A stretch of DNA of 64,000 bases from Stromatinia cepivora (taxonomy: Eukaryota > Ascomycota > Leotiomycetes > Helotiales > Sclerotiniaceae): assembly GCA_014898415.1 (NCBI GenBank), contig RCTD01000023.1, positions 372,001-436,000 on the forward strand. Reading direction: 5' to 3'. A model generated the notes under the pieces. It ran no database searches. It was not told the origin of the DNA and saw only the letters and a program-made list of their open reading frames with translations. Position numbers and translations under genes: made by a program. Of this stretch, positions 49,687 to 62,541 are shown one piece after another; position 1 is the first letter of the stretch, and the number at the start of each line of letters is the position of its first letter.

Positions 49687-51804
49687 ATGCTTCTCCTCAA
49701 CATTTTCTCCGTGGCATTTGCTGCGTCGGCCGTCCAAGCATTGCCCACGTTCGGCAAATCCAGCGTCTTCGAGAAGATCGCTGCTCCACCTGCAGGATGG
49801 GAGTTGGATGAGAATGCTGTATTCGACAAAGATGTCTCGATGATGAAGTTGAGATTGCATTTGGTGGCACAGAACATGCCAAAGTTCCACAAGATGGCCA
49901 TGGACGTATGATCTCCAGTCTTTCACATATCTTAGGTGCCGGACCTGCATATGAGAAGAAGTCTTCTTATTTTTCCGGATACCTCGAAACAGAAATGGAT
50001 CTAAACTGACCTCTCAAAGATTGCCACCCCTGGACATGCCCTTTATGGACGTCATCTTGACCAAACGACGATCAATGCAATGATCGCACCAAAGACTCAA
50101 TCGCGTGACCTTGTTTTGCAGTGGTTATCGACTGCAGGCTTGACAAACCAAACAAGCGTCTCAGCACGAGGAGACTCCGTCATTGTGGAAGCAAGTATCA
50201 GACAAGTCGAAGAGCTTCTCCAAGCGGAGTACAACGCTTACGGTAAGAAATCAGCCTCCCTTCATGACTGATATCAGTCCCTAATATCTGTAGTTCACAC
50301 CGGATTGTACGAGGGTGCCATCAGAACTCTCGAATACAGTCTTCCTGATGCTTTGAAGGGTCATGTTGATATTGTTCAACCAACAACCTTCTTCGGTCTT
50401 CGTGCAATGCGATCCAATATCAAACAGCACGAGGCATTTGATGAAAGTGTGCTCAAGGTCGACGGTACTGAGGCCGTCACAGGCTGCAGTGGTAGTAATA
50501 TTACCCCAAAATGTCTTGCCAACCTTTACTCTTTCACCGCAGCCCCAGCTACATTGAAAAGTGGATTGATGGGTATCGCCGGCTTCTTGGAGCAATGGCC
50601 ATCCAAGTCTGATTTGACCACCTTCATGAACAGCTATGCATACTTCGCCAATAAGGCTTACACATACACTTGCACTCTTATTAATGGAGGAACTTGTCCA
50701 TCAAGTGGAAACGGCTACCCAGGTATTGAAGCCAATCTTGATGTTCAATATGCCAGAGCTATCACATCAGAGATTCCCAACATCTAGTGAGTTTTAAATT
50801 TATCAATTCTGAACTATATTCTCGGAACAGTGATGCTAATAGATCAAAGCTACTCAGTTGGTGGATCTCCTCCAATTGTTGGTGGTGGTGAAAACCAGAA
50901 CGAGCCCTACCTCGAATTCCTCGACTCTCTCCTTACTGCCACAACACTTCCAAACACCATTTCCATCTCTTACGGCGACGATGAAGACACTGTTCCCTTG
51001 GACTATGCTGATGAAGTCTGCAACCTGTTCTCCCAACTTGGTGCTCGTGGTGTATCCATCCTCGTCGCTTCTGGAGATTCCGGTGTAGGTACTACTTGCA
51101 CTACCACTGGATCCACCAAAGGTTTCACCACCAGTTTCCCAGCAGCTTGCCCATGGGTAACTGTTGTTGGCGGTACTACTGGTAACAGTCCTGAGTAAGT
51201 TATACAACTCCTATGCTGTGGATCAAAGACCGGAAACATTAACATTCCACAGGGCAGCATGGACTGATGGTGGTGGTGGATTCTCCTCTGTTTTTGGACA
51301 ACCTTCCTACCAATCTACAGCAGTCAACAGCTGGTTGACAACCGACAAAACTCACTCCTCAGTATCAAAATACTTCAACGCATCGGGTCGTGCTTACCCA
51401 GATGTCGCCGCTCAAGCCACTAACTGTAAGTACAATCCATCTCTTATCCCGCTTATCCCACGCCACCCAACTGTCCGCTGACATTCAAACCAGTCGTGAT
51501 CGTTGCCTCCGGATCCGCCGAGCTTGTCGACGGCACTTCCTGCGCAACTCCAACCTTCAGTTCCGTAATCCAACTCATCAACTCTAACCGTGTCGCCGCT
51601 GGCAAAGCCGGTCTCGGTTTCCTCAACCCATGGCTATACTCAACTGCCAAATCCGCATTGACCGATATTACCACCGGTAAGATCACTGGATGCAGTGGTG
51701 TTATCTCTGGTGCTGGTTTCTCGGCCGTTAGTGGTTGGGATCCCGCGACTGGGTTGGGAACGCCTAACTACACTAAGTTGTTGGCGATCAGTAACTCGAC
51801 TTAA
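49687..51804 (+). CDS. Secreted sedolisin (S53) tripeptidyl-peptidase-like protease
   Basis: Exons 49687-49905, 50020-50242, 50294-50786, 50850-51194, 51253-51425 and 51494-51804 join in phase to 587 residues. A signal peptide ([18 protein letters not shown]) precedes a pro-domain with [11 protein letters not shown]. The catalytic Glu and Asp are in [13 protein letters not shown] (about Glu293 and Asp297). The oxyanion Asp is in VASGDSGVG (about Asp388), and the Ser in DGTSCATP (about Ser500). The C-terminal calcium-site segment [13 protein letters not shown] is present. All residues needed for activity are there. Such acid serine-carboxyl proteases cut tripeptides from N-termini outside the cell. 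The gene converges with the AA9 gene. Confidence 0.93.
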
Positions 51805-52291
51805 TGAAATGATGCGATGAGATTGGAATTTGAATGTAGGAAAGTAAATAGGATGACCTAATGGATTATGAATTACAAGGACTTGGGGTGGAGAGGAGTA
51901 GTATTTATGTATATGCATCGTCGCTATATATCGACTGGCTTACATTACATTATTAGCTCGAATACATACCCACAGAATAAATCTTCATCAACTAAATACC
52001 TTGAAATGGAATGTGTAGAATGGATTTCAGAGATCTTTGTAGGTATACTTCGGAAGTAGATGCACTTGTAAACCCTACATAGCCATAAGGTTCAATATAA
52101 CAACAGCATTCATATATACAATATCCTAATCTACATCCACATCCTCAACCTCTCCTCTCCCTCCTCTCCATCCTGAACACAAGCCTCAATACAACGATCC
52201 AATTCACACATCTCACACACCCCCCACCCCCACCTCCACCCTTCCACCCTCCCTCAATCCCCATCCCAACTCCATCCCCCTCCACCCACAC
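51805..52291. other. Convergent intergenic region
   Basis: 487 bases between the stop codons of the protease (plus) and the AA9 gene (minus). C-rich and CT-rich near the AA9 side; only UTR and terminator signals expected. Confidence 0.45.
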
Positions 52292-53941
52292 TCACAAACA
52301 CTGACTATAATAAGCATCACTAGCCGTACACGTACTCCCAGCCGCACAAACCGTTCCTCCAGTCCATCCTTGACCTCCGCACTATAGTATCAAAATGAGG
52401 AGTTAGTGATTAATTGTCTTTGTATGGTTGTAAGATGCATGAGATACATAAAGGTAAATAACCACAGAAGGAAATGAAACCTAATGCGCAACCCATCCCT
52501 TGGAATGCTTGATTTTGATGGCATTCCACTTCCCTCCCTTCCCGCAAAGCAAAAAGGAAGAAAGAAAAAAAAAGAAGAAGAGAGAAACATACCTGCCCAT
52601 ACTTCTGCACCACAGCCCCCGTCGCCGTCGCCGCGGCACTCTTACTTGTACTCGCACCCGTTTTCGTCGAAGTCCTAACAGTAGTCAAAGTAGTACGGGT
52701 CCCAGTCGCAGTCACAGTCGCAGTCCCAGTCGCAGTCCCAGTCGCAGTAGTAACAGCGCCAGTAGCAGCAGGCATACTGGCCAATGTCGTCGCGGCATTA
52801 TTTCCAGTGGAAATACCAGTGTAGACGGAAGAACCTCCTTGAGAAGCCCAGACGGCGGGGCCGGGAACAGTGTAGTTGTAGAAATTGGAGTAGATGTTTG
52901 CGGTGTAGCCGGGGTCGGTGGCGGAGAAGGCTCTAGGGGGATTGGGTTAGTTGTTGATTGTTGGTTGTTGGGGGGTTTCGTGGAGGGGGGTTGAGATGTG
53001 GGATGGTGGAGAGGGAAGTGAGATGGGAAGGAGAATGGGAAGAGAAGGCAGAGGGGAGGGGAAATTGAGAGGGAAATGGGAATGGAAAGAGAGTACGTAC
53101 CCCGGAATAGAGACCAGCGGGCCCGGAGTCCCCGAACCCCCATTCGTAACGGTGATTTGCGCACATTCTATATAAAACTGAGGGATACCTCCCGGACTAA
53201 ATCCAAACGTTAGACTACATGTCTTTTCCTACATTATTCAAAAACAAATAAGAAAATCCACAACTTACTAAGGATTATGAATGCCCAGTTGTTGAATACG
53301 AAGAAGATAATCACCGTTAGGCAGATTGGGTGGAATAGTATAGGTGTACGTTTCTATACATATTAGTCTTTCATTCCTATTTTCTTTCATACTGAGAGGG
53401 TCTGGGAACTCACGGTAGAGATTCCATGTAGCAACTTGATTTGTAAATGTAGGACCGATATCCAAAATCTTAAACCAGACCTGTCCAGATCCATCGAAGG
53501 CTGCTGCAGTCGTTGGTGCTTTCGCCATATACCTACAGTGGAAGTTTCACGGTCAGCTCAACGCTCAACTGTAAAGATTTGTAAAGCAGGACAAGACTTA
53601 CATAGACAAAGGACCCTGATGATAAACCGGTACATCTGCCGTGAATGAGAAAGAATCACCAGCCTTCACCGTTATAGTTTGGGTTCCATTGCTCGTTTCA
53701 CCACCGGAATTACATCGTAGATCATTGCTAGCGAGATCTGTGATGGGGCTGTTGCGATTATTGTTCATACGAATGTAGCCATAGGGAGGATATTGGATGC
53801 TTTTGTAAGTGAAGGATTGGAAGATGTCTAGATGGCAGCATGTTAGCTTCTCCTCAATCTATAAGGTAGGTGAAAGTTACAATGAGCTGAGACTTGACAC
53901 GCAAGGAACGAGAGTCCTAGCAGAGAAGTGAAGGTTTTCAT
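52292..53941 (-). CDS. AA9 lytic polysaccharide monooxygenase with CBM1
   Basis: Seven exons (53941-53881, 53827-53602, 53532-53414, 53353-53269, 53196-53101, 52932-52593, 52381-52292) join in phase to 338 residues. A 19-residue signal peptide ending VSA leaves His20 as the mature N-terminus, the first copper ligand. The second His lies in PVYHQGPL, and the Gln/Tyr pair in QFYIECAQ. A Thr/Ala/Ser-rich linker with [17 protein letters not shown] repeats connects to a C-terminal CBM1 ([15 protein letters not shown] ... QCL). AA9 enzymes cleave cellulose oxidatively outside the cell, and CBM1 targets crystalline cellulose. The linker repeats come from GTCGCAGTCC-type DNA repeats, so linker length may vary between strains. 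Confidence 0.95.
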
Positions 53942-54576
53942 TGTGGAAGATGATTGTGAGTGATGGTTTCTTAAGGTGGTACGAGGTTTACTTCAACACA
54001 GAGGAAAGATTGAGAACTTATATATAGGAGGAATTGGCAGGAACAGGATCCATAACACATGATCATGCTCTTCGAATTCACTAGTACCATCAAATTAATA
54101 TATGTGAATCGAATCAAGTTCTTGCCAGATATTGCTACTATAATACCTAATATCCATCAAGCCCTTGAAATCCAGTCTATAGAATAAGATCGGCATTATA
54201 TCTGACGGGATGTGTCTTGGCAATCACTGAAATTTAAATCCGGGAAAGCCAGCCGTGAGGAACGGAGCGGATATACATAGGATACCAACTGCCGTTTCTA
54301 TGAATGACGAAAAGCTGCACCCCAGATTATGAACCTTGCAGTGGCTGAAAGGCTCGAAGTTCCACAGCTAAATGAAACGATAGGTTTGCCTGTCACAATT
54401 GCAGTTATAGTTATGCATTAATGACAACTCGCCAAAGCACAGCAGTGAGACCTTTAATGTATTCCTCTTTCTCCACGCATCTATATGCATGGTGACAGTA
54501 TGGAGATATTGCGGGAAGTGAAGGGGTATGTTGAGCTTGTGCGGAGTGGCGGGCCGTGTCACACACCTTTGAGTGT
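53942..54576. other. Upstream region of the AA9 gene
   Basis: Promoter sequence of the AA9 gene and the remaining unique DNA before the transposon nest. Frames of 72-75 codons on the minus strand here show no family resemblance. Confidence 0.4.
54017..54026 (-). promoter_or_regulatory. TATA box of the AA9 gene
   Basis: The minus strand reads TATATATAAG about 76 bases before the ATG at 53941, a suitable place for a short-leader inducible gene. A proposal from sequence only. Confidence 0.5.
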
Positions 54577-54804
54577 AATTTAACAACGTGTGTCCAAAAC
54601 ATGACTTTTTGATCTATAAACTTTTTTACTAAAATCAAGCAATCTGAATAATTTTACTGTTTTCAATTCCATCAATATTCCTTCAAATTTTGTAAACTCT
54701 TCGAAATAATGATATTATCAATTGATAAAATCAAATATATAAATTTCAAATGTTTTGAAAAGTTTATTATTGAATTAAAGATAATTAATTCATAATATAA
54801 GTTT

Positions 54805-54809
54805 CTTAA
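54805..54809. repeat. Target-site duplication CTTAA (left copy)
   Basis: CTTAA immediately before the left LTR is repeated immediately after the right LTR at 61854-61858. Confidence 0.85.
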
Positions 54810-55091
54810 TGTCACGAATCGTGAACCACAGGAGGCTAACCACGTGATACCTCTTATCTCCTATATCAATTTATGAGCTGATCATCTGTACGCATGCATT
54901 ATGAATCATACGATCTAGTATAATAAAATGGTAACCCTAATAATGTTTACACATAATCTTATAGTCTACAAATAAGTATTTGTGTATATATATCTAGTCG
55001 TTCTTTACAAACCATAATTCTTTAATTGTAGATTCTAAAGAATATAATTGATCTTATTTATTCAGCTTTATTATAGCTCCTATATATCATA
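54810..55091 (+). repeat. Left LTR
   Basis: Aligns end to end without gaps with the right LTR at 61572-61853 (both 282 bases); the differences I compared are transitions. The terminal CA appears as TA here. Confidence 0.85.
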
Positions 55092-55899
55092 TTATCTATA
55101 ATTTATTTATAAACATCCGATCATCTGATAATCTTTCAAATAATACTTCATTTTAATAATACCTTTTTAGATAAACTTTTACAAATGTTATACCTAAAGG
55201 AAGAAGATCTATTCCGACTTAGTCGACAAAGATATAAATACTTTTAGAAGTATACCATCATTTTTATAATACAATGAATTTTTCTCTCTGTACGTTTCGA
55301 ATCTTCGAAAGCATATTCTAAGGAACCCTCTCCTTCTCTTCAATTATTTCAACAACCCTTCAAAGAAAATATAAATACAGGATTAAATAACATTACTATT
55401 GAAAGAAAGAAGATTAATAAAGAAAAGATTCTAATATATAAAATCGATGTTTCTAACGATTCAATCACTTTTTCTGAATTACTATTACAATTATAAGATT
55501 TCTATATAATAATTATAAGTTTGAAAAAGGAGAATCGACAATTAAAAATTATAATAACAATAAGTTTTACAACAATGTAACCTCCTTTTAAACCTCAAAT
55601 GATACCTATATAGGTATCCAGATTAATAATAGTACTTGGGACTTTTTTTATTCCTTTAATCGAAATTCAAAAACCTTTATTTAAGCAAATCCGAAGATCC
55701 TGAAATCAGAAGAAGAAAACTTCGATCAAACGATTTGATCATCCGGAGCCCTTTGAGGATTCTTCTTTCCTTTTAGGAAGTGACAATTTATTTAATAATT
55801 AGGGGTCCCTTTATTCAAGAAACCAACCTAATCAATCAAAATCGCATTTCTGCGCCAATCATAATTCGCAGCAAGATATATATACACCAAAACCCACAA

Positions 55900-56480
55900 A
55901 TCTTATTATTAAATTTAGCGATGGTATTGAACCTAAAGTTAATTTATGGTAATTATTGGTTATAGAACAATTCGAGCTGTATATTATATTATTTAAGAAT
56001 GAAATATAATGTTATATATATATAATCGATTAAATCAAATCGGAAGTATAAATATATTATCATACTTTTTATATATAAATACCCTAACTTATAATACTCG
56101 AATTGGTCGAACAGTTTGTAGCGATTTATCAGAACCCAATCGAAATTGATGATACTCGTTTTCAATATGAAATATGGGTTATATTTAATACGATTCGATA
56201 TAACAACTTTTTAGAATAGTATAGAAAGTTTAGATTATTTATTATCCAAACGGAGATTACCGATGATAAAATCCTATTCAGGAATTTCGAATAGAAGATT
56301 TCCGATTTTCTTTCGTGAATGGTAGTAATATTTATTAAGGATTATAAGATTATAGAAGAACTTGTAAATATATTTATTAGAATAAATCAAAACGAAATTT
56401 CATTATAAAAACGAAATCGATATTATATTAATCGAAAAGCTTTTATAATTATTTGCAAATTAATAATTATTATAAACCTT
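55900..56480 (+). pseudogene. Putative gag remnant
   Basis: Stretches such as DTRFQYEIWVIFNTIRYNNF and the following interrupted frame lie where gag should be and have its general charge and aromatic pattern. Stops break every frame. The assignment rests mainly on position. Confidence 0.35.
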
Positions 56481-57865
56481 TTGCAATTTTTTCAGAATTC
56501 TAATAGTTTCAATTTTGAAACCTTTATATTCCCGAAACTATTTCCATCCCGGAATACTTTTTCCGGATATACCAGCTTTATTGCATTCAATAATTATTCG
56601 AACTTTAAATGTTCGTTATCTTTTTCTTTTTCTAAAATAGTATATATATCGATATTTTATATCGATAACCTTAATGAAATCAAAATGGTACAAAAAGAAG
56701 CAAAAGAATTCAAAGAATATTGGGATACCAAAAAAGATTTCAGTTCAAAAGTTACAATTGAAGTTATACAGAATGCTTGTTTAGAAAAAGAAAAGTATTT
56801 AAAATCAAATATTTAGATTCTGTTTTTATTCTAAATGTTATATAGAATATAAGATTTCTTGATTTAATTAAGTTTATAGAAGGAAAAATACTTACTTTTC
56901 TTTATAATCTTTCGAAAAATAATTATACTTATCGATCAAAAGTATTTATTGATTCTAAAACAAATAGATTCGCTTTTATTAATATTATACTCCTTATTTG
57001 TTTATTTCCTATATTTAAATCTAGAATTATATTGTTTGAAATTTCAATTGAAATTAAAAAATATAATGGTATATAAGGCTATATCATTATCTATTTTATA
57101 TTCCTTAATTTAATAATCGATAATTGTGAATAATCTTTTATCTTTTTCCTTATTATTGAATTAAAAAGTTATAATGTTATTTTAGATAAATTTTGATTAT
57201 CAAAGATTCAAACGAAGCTCGATTATTTTAATAGATATCTTGAATAATCTAAAAAAAGACCCTGTACTATTTCCTATTCGAATAATCTTTTTGTTACTTA
57301 ATCATCCTTTTGTAAACAAAAGATCGATCGATTAGTTTAACAAGATACTGATCAACGAAATAATTAATTCGAAGAATATTGGAATCGAAGAGATTTATAA
57401 TTGAATAGATCAATTGCAGTTAATAATGTACAACAAGAACCTTCAAATATAAATATAATACAGATTCTTGTTGAAAAGAAAAAGATCCCGATTCCTTTCA
57501 AGTTCAATCCATTTCCTTTTCAATTAATCATATCATTATTGTAGATCTACGAATGCTTCTTTTGTATATCATCCGAAGTCCTCGATTTATACATATTCAA
57601 ATCCAATAAATTCCAATTAGAATACAAAAGAGATAAACAAACTAAACTTTTTATCATTACTTTAAAAGAATTTGATGATATAATAAACTTCTGATAGAAC
57701 AAATGATATACGGAAGAGAGAATATTGATTGCCCTAATCGAATTCAAGAATACAAAAATTCGAGAGAAACTCGATCGAGTATTAATCGAAATCGATTTAG
57801 AATCTGAAATACTATTTGAATATTGATAGTATTATCGAGCCTTTTCCAAGTATAAATCAAATATC

Positions 57866-58440
57866 TTGTTTTCTAATCAATTTTATAATTATAAAATCAT
57901 ATTGGAAAACGAAGGAGAACAAATCTTGTATTATAGTCTGTTTTACAAAATATCCTTAGAACAATTAAAAATCATCAAAGAATATATTATGGATAATTTC
58001 AGCAAAGGTTTTATTGAATCCAATCAAGCTTTTTATACTGCACCTATTCTATTCATTAAGAAATCCAATGATAATTTGAGATTCTATATAGATTTTAGAT
58101 TATTGAATTCTTTAATATATAAGGATTAATATCCCCTTTCTTTGATCGATGAAATGCTTTCTTGACTTTCCAATACTAAAATCTTTATCAAATTCGATAT
58201 TCATCAAACTTTCCATTATATAAAAATGGATCCTACTTCGAAAGAGTATATTATCTTTCGAATCCGATATGGATTATATAAATACAAGATTATATCATTC
58301 GGATTAACAAATGATCCTATAATCTATTAGTGTTATATAAATGATATTCTATTCGATTATCTAAACATTTTCTGTATAATATACCTCGATAATATTCTAA
58401 TCTATTTCAAAAACGAAAAAAAATATTAAATTTACATTAA
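57866..58440 (+). pseudogene. Reverse transcriptase remnant
   Basis: Conserved blocks are readable through stops: GFIESNQAFYTAPILFIKK, LRFYIDFRLLNSLIYKD, FIKFDIHQTFHYIKM and YGLYKYKIISFGLTNDP. The catalytic YxDD box reads YLDN at 58382-58393, a GAT-to-AAT change. RNase H-like sequence follows to about 59100. Confidence 0.8.
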
Positions 58441-59479
58441 ACTAATTCTCAAATGATTAAAAATTGTTGACCTATAAACGGATCTCAAGAAATACAAATT
58501 CAATGTTATATATACCAAATATTTAAATTTTATTATTTTTACTAAAGAAATAAAAATAAACCTTGAAAAAATTAAAGTAATTGAGAATTGGATCTTTTCG
58601 ATAATAATGAAAGGGATTCAATCATTCCTTAGTTTTTACAATTTTTATTGATGATTTATTAAGGATTACAATATAATAACAAAACCTTTCAACGAATTCA
58701 TTAAAACAAACGTTAAGTTTGTATTCATCGAAGTATACTAAAATGTATTCAATATCTTGAAGAAAAAGTTTATCTCTATTTCGCTTTTATAATACTATAA
58801 TTACCAACTCCCCTATATACTCGAAATAAATATATCCGATAGAATAATTGTTAGTGTATTATCACAATAATATAACGAAGATTGATTTCCCGTAATTTAT
58901 TTCTTTAAGATTATAATTATTGTTGAATTGAACTACAAAATTCATGATAAGGAAATACTATCAATTATTCGATCTTTTAATTATTAAAAAGCAGAATTTG
59001 CTGGTTTATTATATAAAATCAAGGTTTATACCGATTATAAGATCTTCGAATATTTTATGACTATTAAGACTTTTAATGTTCGATAAATTTGTTAAACAAA
59101 AGTTCTAATCGATTATAATTTCATTATTATATACTGTTTTGGAAAAGATAATCTTCTCATCGATATTTTAACCCATCAAATTGACGAATTGGATTTTCAG
59201 AATTATATTAAAAAGAAGAATCGCCTCCAATAGTTTATTAAAAATAATTAAATTGATATTGAAATTATAAGAAAAGTTTTACGAAAATATTATTTAGACG
59301 AAACAGCGATTACTAGTATCGATTTGAATGAAATCGTTTCTCGATTTGATTTAATTAACCATATTATCGAAGCAAATAAAACTATAGATAACTTACTAGT
59401 ATTCAGAATGCAAGTTATTTAAGATCACAAATATATATCATTCCAAAATGACTTTTTGCTTTACGATGACCGTTTGATA

Positions 59480-60180
59480 ATACCTGATATCGATAATCTT
59501 CGAACTTATCTGATTTGTGAAGCCTATAATTCCGTTTCTATTGTTCATTCTGGTATAAACAAAATCTACCTTTTATTATCTCAATAATACTATTAGCCCA
59601 AAATATATGATATCGTAACCAGATATATACGCAATTGTTATACCTGCAAATACAATTCTGTTCTATATAATTGTATTCCTGGTTTATTATATCCATTTCC
59701 AATTCCTAATCGAATATAGTAATATATCATTATGAACTATTGCAGCTTTAATAAAGATAAATATAAATATAATAATGTTTTAATTATTATTGATCGATTA
59801 ACAAAGCAAACTATCTCTATATCTTATTACAAATCAATTAATACTCGAACTCAAGTACAATTATATTTCTATTATGTATATCGATATTATGGTCTCTTTA
59901 ACATTATAATATCGGATCGCGGCCCCTAATTTATATTACAGTTTTGGAAGGAATTCAACTAAATCCTAGGAATTGATTTCAAATTATTCATTGTTTATCA
60001 TCTCCAAATCGATAGTCAAATTGAAATCTATAATTAGTACCTTCAGTAGTGGTTAAAATCGTTTGTTAGTTACTATTAAAACAATTGGTTAAAATTCCTA
60101 TCTATAATAGATTATATACAATTTATTCTTTTATACAATTCCTTAGGAGGGCTCACACCCTATAAAACCTTATACAAATA
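59480..60180 (+). pseudogene. Integrase remnant
   Basis: An HHCC-type zinc region is seen near 59540-59660 (HSGINK ... CYTCKY). The catalytic core follows (NVLIIIDRLTK; YGLFNIIISDRGP), then further blocks interrupted by stops. Order and spacing fit a Ty3/Gypsy integrase. Confidence 0.78.
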
Positions 60181-60319
60181 TACACCGAAACGTATATAAA
60201 AATAAAAGGAAGATGCTGGTAAACCAATAAACAATATAAATATATGTAATACCTGTATATATGCAGAATACAATAGATTAGCTTTTATGCAAACGAAAGA
60301 AGATCTATTGTATACCCAA

Positions 60320-60800
60320 ACCAAAATGTCGAAATCCATAAATATTCATCAATATAAGATCGATTTTGATATCGGAGATTATATATAGCTCAATATAAAA
60401 AGTTATTCTATTCAAAAACCATTCAAAAAACTGGACTTCCTAATTCAAAGAAGATTCAAGATCATTGATCGATCTGGAAGCTCTTTCAAATTCGAATTCC
60501 CGATTACAATGAAAATTCATCCTGTTTTCCCTTCAGATCGATTACATAAGGTATATAACAATCCTCTTCTTAATCAAATACTTGAATCACTTTTGTCTAT
60601 TAATATAACTAGCGATTCGAAATAGGAAATGGAAAAGGTTCTAATAATAAAGAAAACACGAAAAACCTTATTATATAGAGTTTCGTAGTTTAATAGCGAT
60701 ATCGATCTTATTTGGTATTCTATTTCCGATTTTAAAACATCATTACACTTTCTATGCGATTTTCATCTGATCAATTCAATATTGCCTGGTCCTTTTAATC
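60320..60800 (+). pseudogene. Integrase C-terminal and chromodomain-like remnant
   Basis: PFKKLDFLIQRRFKIIDRSG and ITMKIHPVFPSDRLH are the usual GPF/Y-like module after the integrase core. Then MEKVLIIKKTRKTLLYRV and a following W suggest a decayed chromodomain, the mark of chromoviruses. Confidence 0.55.
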
Positions 60801-61571
60801 GATTAATTGATTAAATAAAGTTTTATAAAAGTAAAAAAAATAATTATAATTATATAAATGACGATTCATCTATGAAACTAAGGGAAAGGAAAGTGTTCTT
60901 TAATACAGTAGACTAAATGTTATGATTTTATAATAGTATATATATATACAATCATGAAAGGATCGAAAACCTATACAAATTCGAGAGAATTTGATTGTAT
61001 ACGCATATAGCCCGAGCTCTATACAATAAACAAATTACCACTATCAAAACAATACAAAAATAATATATTTCAAAAACTCATATCTATAATCATTTCAAAA
61101 ATCATACAAAAAGAAACTTGAACATAATAAAAACGAAATATAATATCACCTCTATCGATTTCATTCAATTTGATCGATTTGGTCAATTTGATCGATTAAC
61201 TTGATCGATTTCGGAATTGATTATATTAACCATCCATCATCATTATATTATAATTCAATCTCCTTCCCTTTTCTATTGAAGCTTTTTCTTTTCAAAGGTT
61301 CCCTAAATCAAGGAGAATATAAATCAATATTAATTTAATCAATTGATGAACGATTTGGTCGATTTGATCAATTCATTCATCATTTTGGTCAATTTGGTCG
61401 ATTAATTTGGTCAATTTGGTCAATTTCCAGTAAATTGACCAAATCAACCAAAATAACCAATCTAATTAATTTAAAGCTTATAAACCTTTACAAAACCTAA
61501 TTTCCGATGAAATAGTAATGAAACAAAGGAATGAAATACTTGAGGATAAGCTTTTCCGAAGGGGGGGATAA

Positions 61572-61853
61572 TGTTACGAATTGTAAACTATAAAAGACTA
61601 ATTATATGATATCTTTTATTTTCTATATCAATTTATAAACTGATTATCTATACATATACATTACGAATTATACAATTTAGTATAATAAAATGATAACCCT
61701 AATAATACTTATACACAATTTTGCAGTTTACAAATGAGTATTTGTATATATATATCTAGTCGTTCCTTACAAGCCATAGTTCTTCAGTTGTAGATTCTAA
61801 AGAACATAATTGACCCTGTTTATTCAGCTCTACTACGGCTCTTGTGCGTCACA
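61572..61853 (+). repeat. Right LTR
   Basis: Begins TGTTACGAA after the polypurine tract and ends GTCACA, followed by the target duplication CTTAA. Confidence 0.88.
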
Positions 61854-62240
61854 CTTAAGGTTTATAAAACTGAAAATTTTATATATTCAAATTAATTATA
61901 ATAGTTTTCGAATGTTTTCTTCGAAATTGAATCTCAATAATTATATTTCAGAATTAATACAAATTTGTATAAAAAAAATATATTATATTATAAATTATCT
62001 TTGGATATAATTTTCGATTGAATTGGATCTGATTTGATGAAGTTATATTGAATTGAATTTCGAATTCATAAAAAGTACTGAAATTTAAGGTTTTGGACAC
62101 ACGTTATTAAATTGGGTGTATACGAATTGAACCCCACTAAGCCTCCCGGACAAAACTGGCAATTGATCAACAGGTCCCGGAGTGTCAAGTTGACGCTCCA
62201 AATTGCAGGAGCAAATTTGAAGTATTAAGTCAACAAGATA

Positions 62241-62440
62241 TGCCGTAGAAACTCAGTTAACTCGCTATGGGTCTAACCGTATTCAGTTCTAGCTTTTCTC
62301 GCTTCTATTCGAATTTCGGAAATATTGATGGATATAAAGCGAAAGTGGATAAAAAAAACTCCACAAATTACCCACTTTGCTTCCCCAGCTCTAAATCAAT
62401 CGGGTTAGACTCATAGCGAGTTAACTGAGTTTTTACGGTA
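62241..62440. mobile_element. 200-base MITE with about 39-base terminal inverted repeats
   Basis: 62241-62279 (start TGCCGTAGAAACTCAG) pairs with 62401-62440 (end CTGAGTTTTTACGGTA), mostly identical with transition differences. The central 120 bases are AT-rich and non-coding. TA precedes the left end, suggesting a Tc1/mariner type, but the right flank does not show a clean TA copy. Confidence 0.7.
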
Positions 62441-62541
62441 TGGTATGATATCTAGAAAGAAGTGGACCTGACTTTTAAAGAGAGGCTTTGCCCCTTTGTA
62501 ACTAGTCTCCTTCGAAGAATGCTACCTTTATGATTTGATAG

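Larger units (their letters stand above)
54810..61853 (+). mobile_element. Ty3/Gypsy chromovirus-like LTR retrotransposon, RIP-degraded
   Basis: A 7044-base element with two 282-base LTRs, TG...CA ends on the right copy, a 5-base duplication CTTAA and a polypurine tract (GAAGGGGGGGATA) directly before the right LTR. Internal remnants follow the order gag, reverse transcriptase, RNase H, integrase and a chromodomain-like C-terminus, which is the Ty3/Gypsy order. Dozens of in-frame stops and extreme AT content result from transitions, as RIP produces. It cannot encode its own proteins. Its AT content contrasts sharply with flanking genes. Confidence 0.92.
54577..62113. mobile_element. Older inverted-repeat element split by the retrotransposon
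   Basis: The 24 bases at 54577-54600 (start AATTTAACAACGTGTG) match, with one transition, the reverse complement of 62090-62113. With the retrotransposon and one target copy removed, about 490 AT-rich bases without coding capacity remain between the repeats. This fits a non-autonomous DNA element (MITE) that was present before the LTR element landed. No target duplication could be fixed. Confidence 0.6.

Noticed and set aside
52500..52994. 164-codon frame opposite the AA9 gene
   Set aside because: Shadow of the repetitive linker-coding DNA and of an intron of the AA9 gene.
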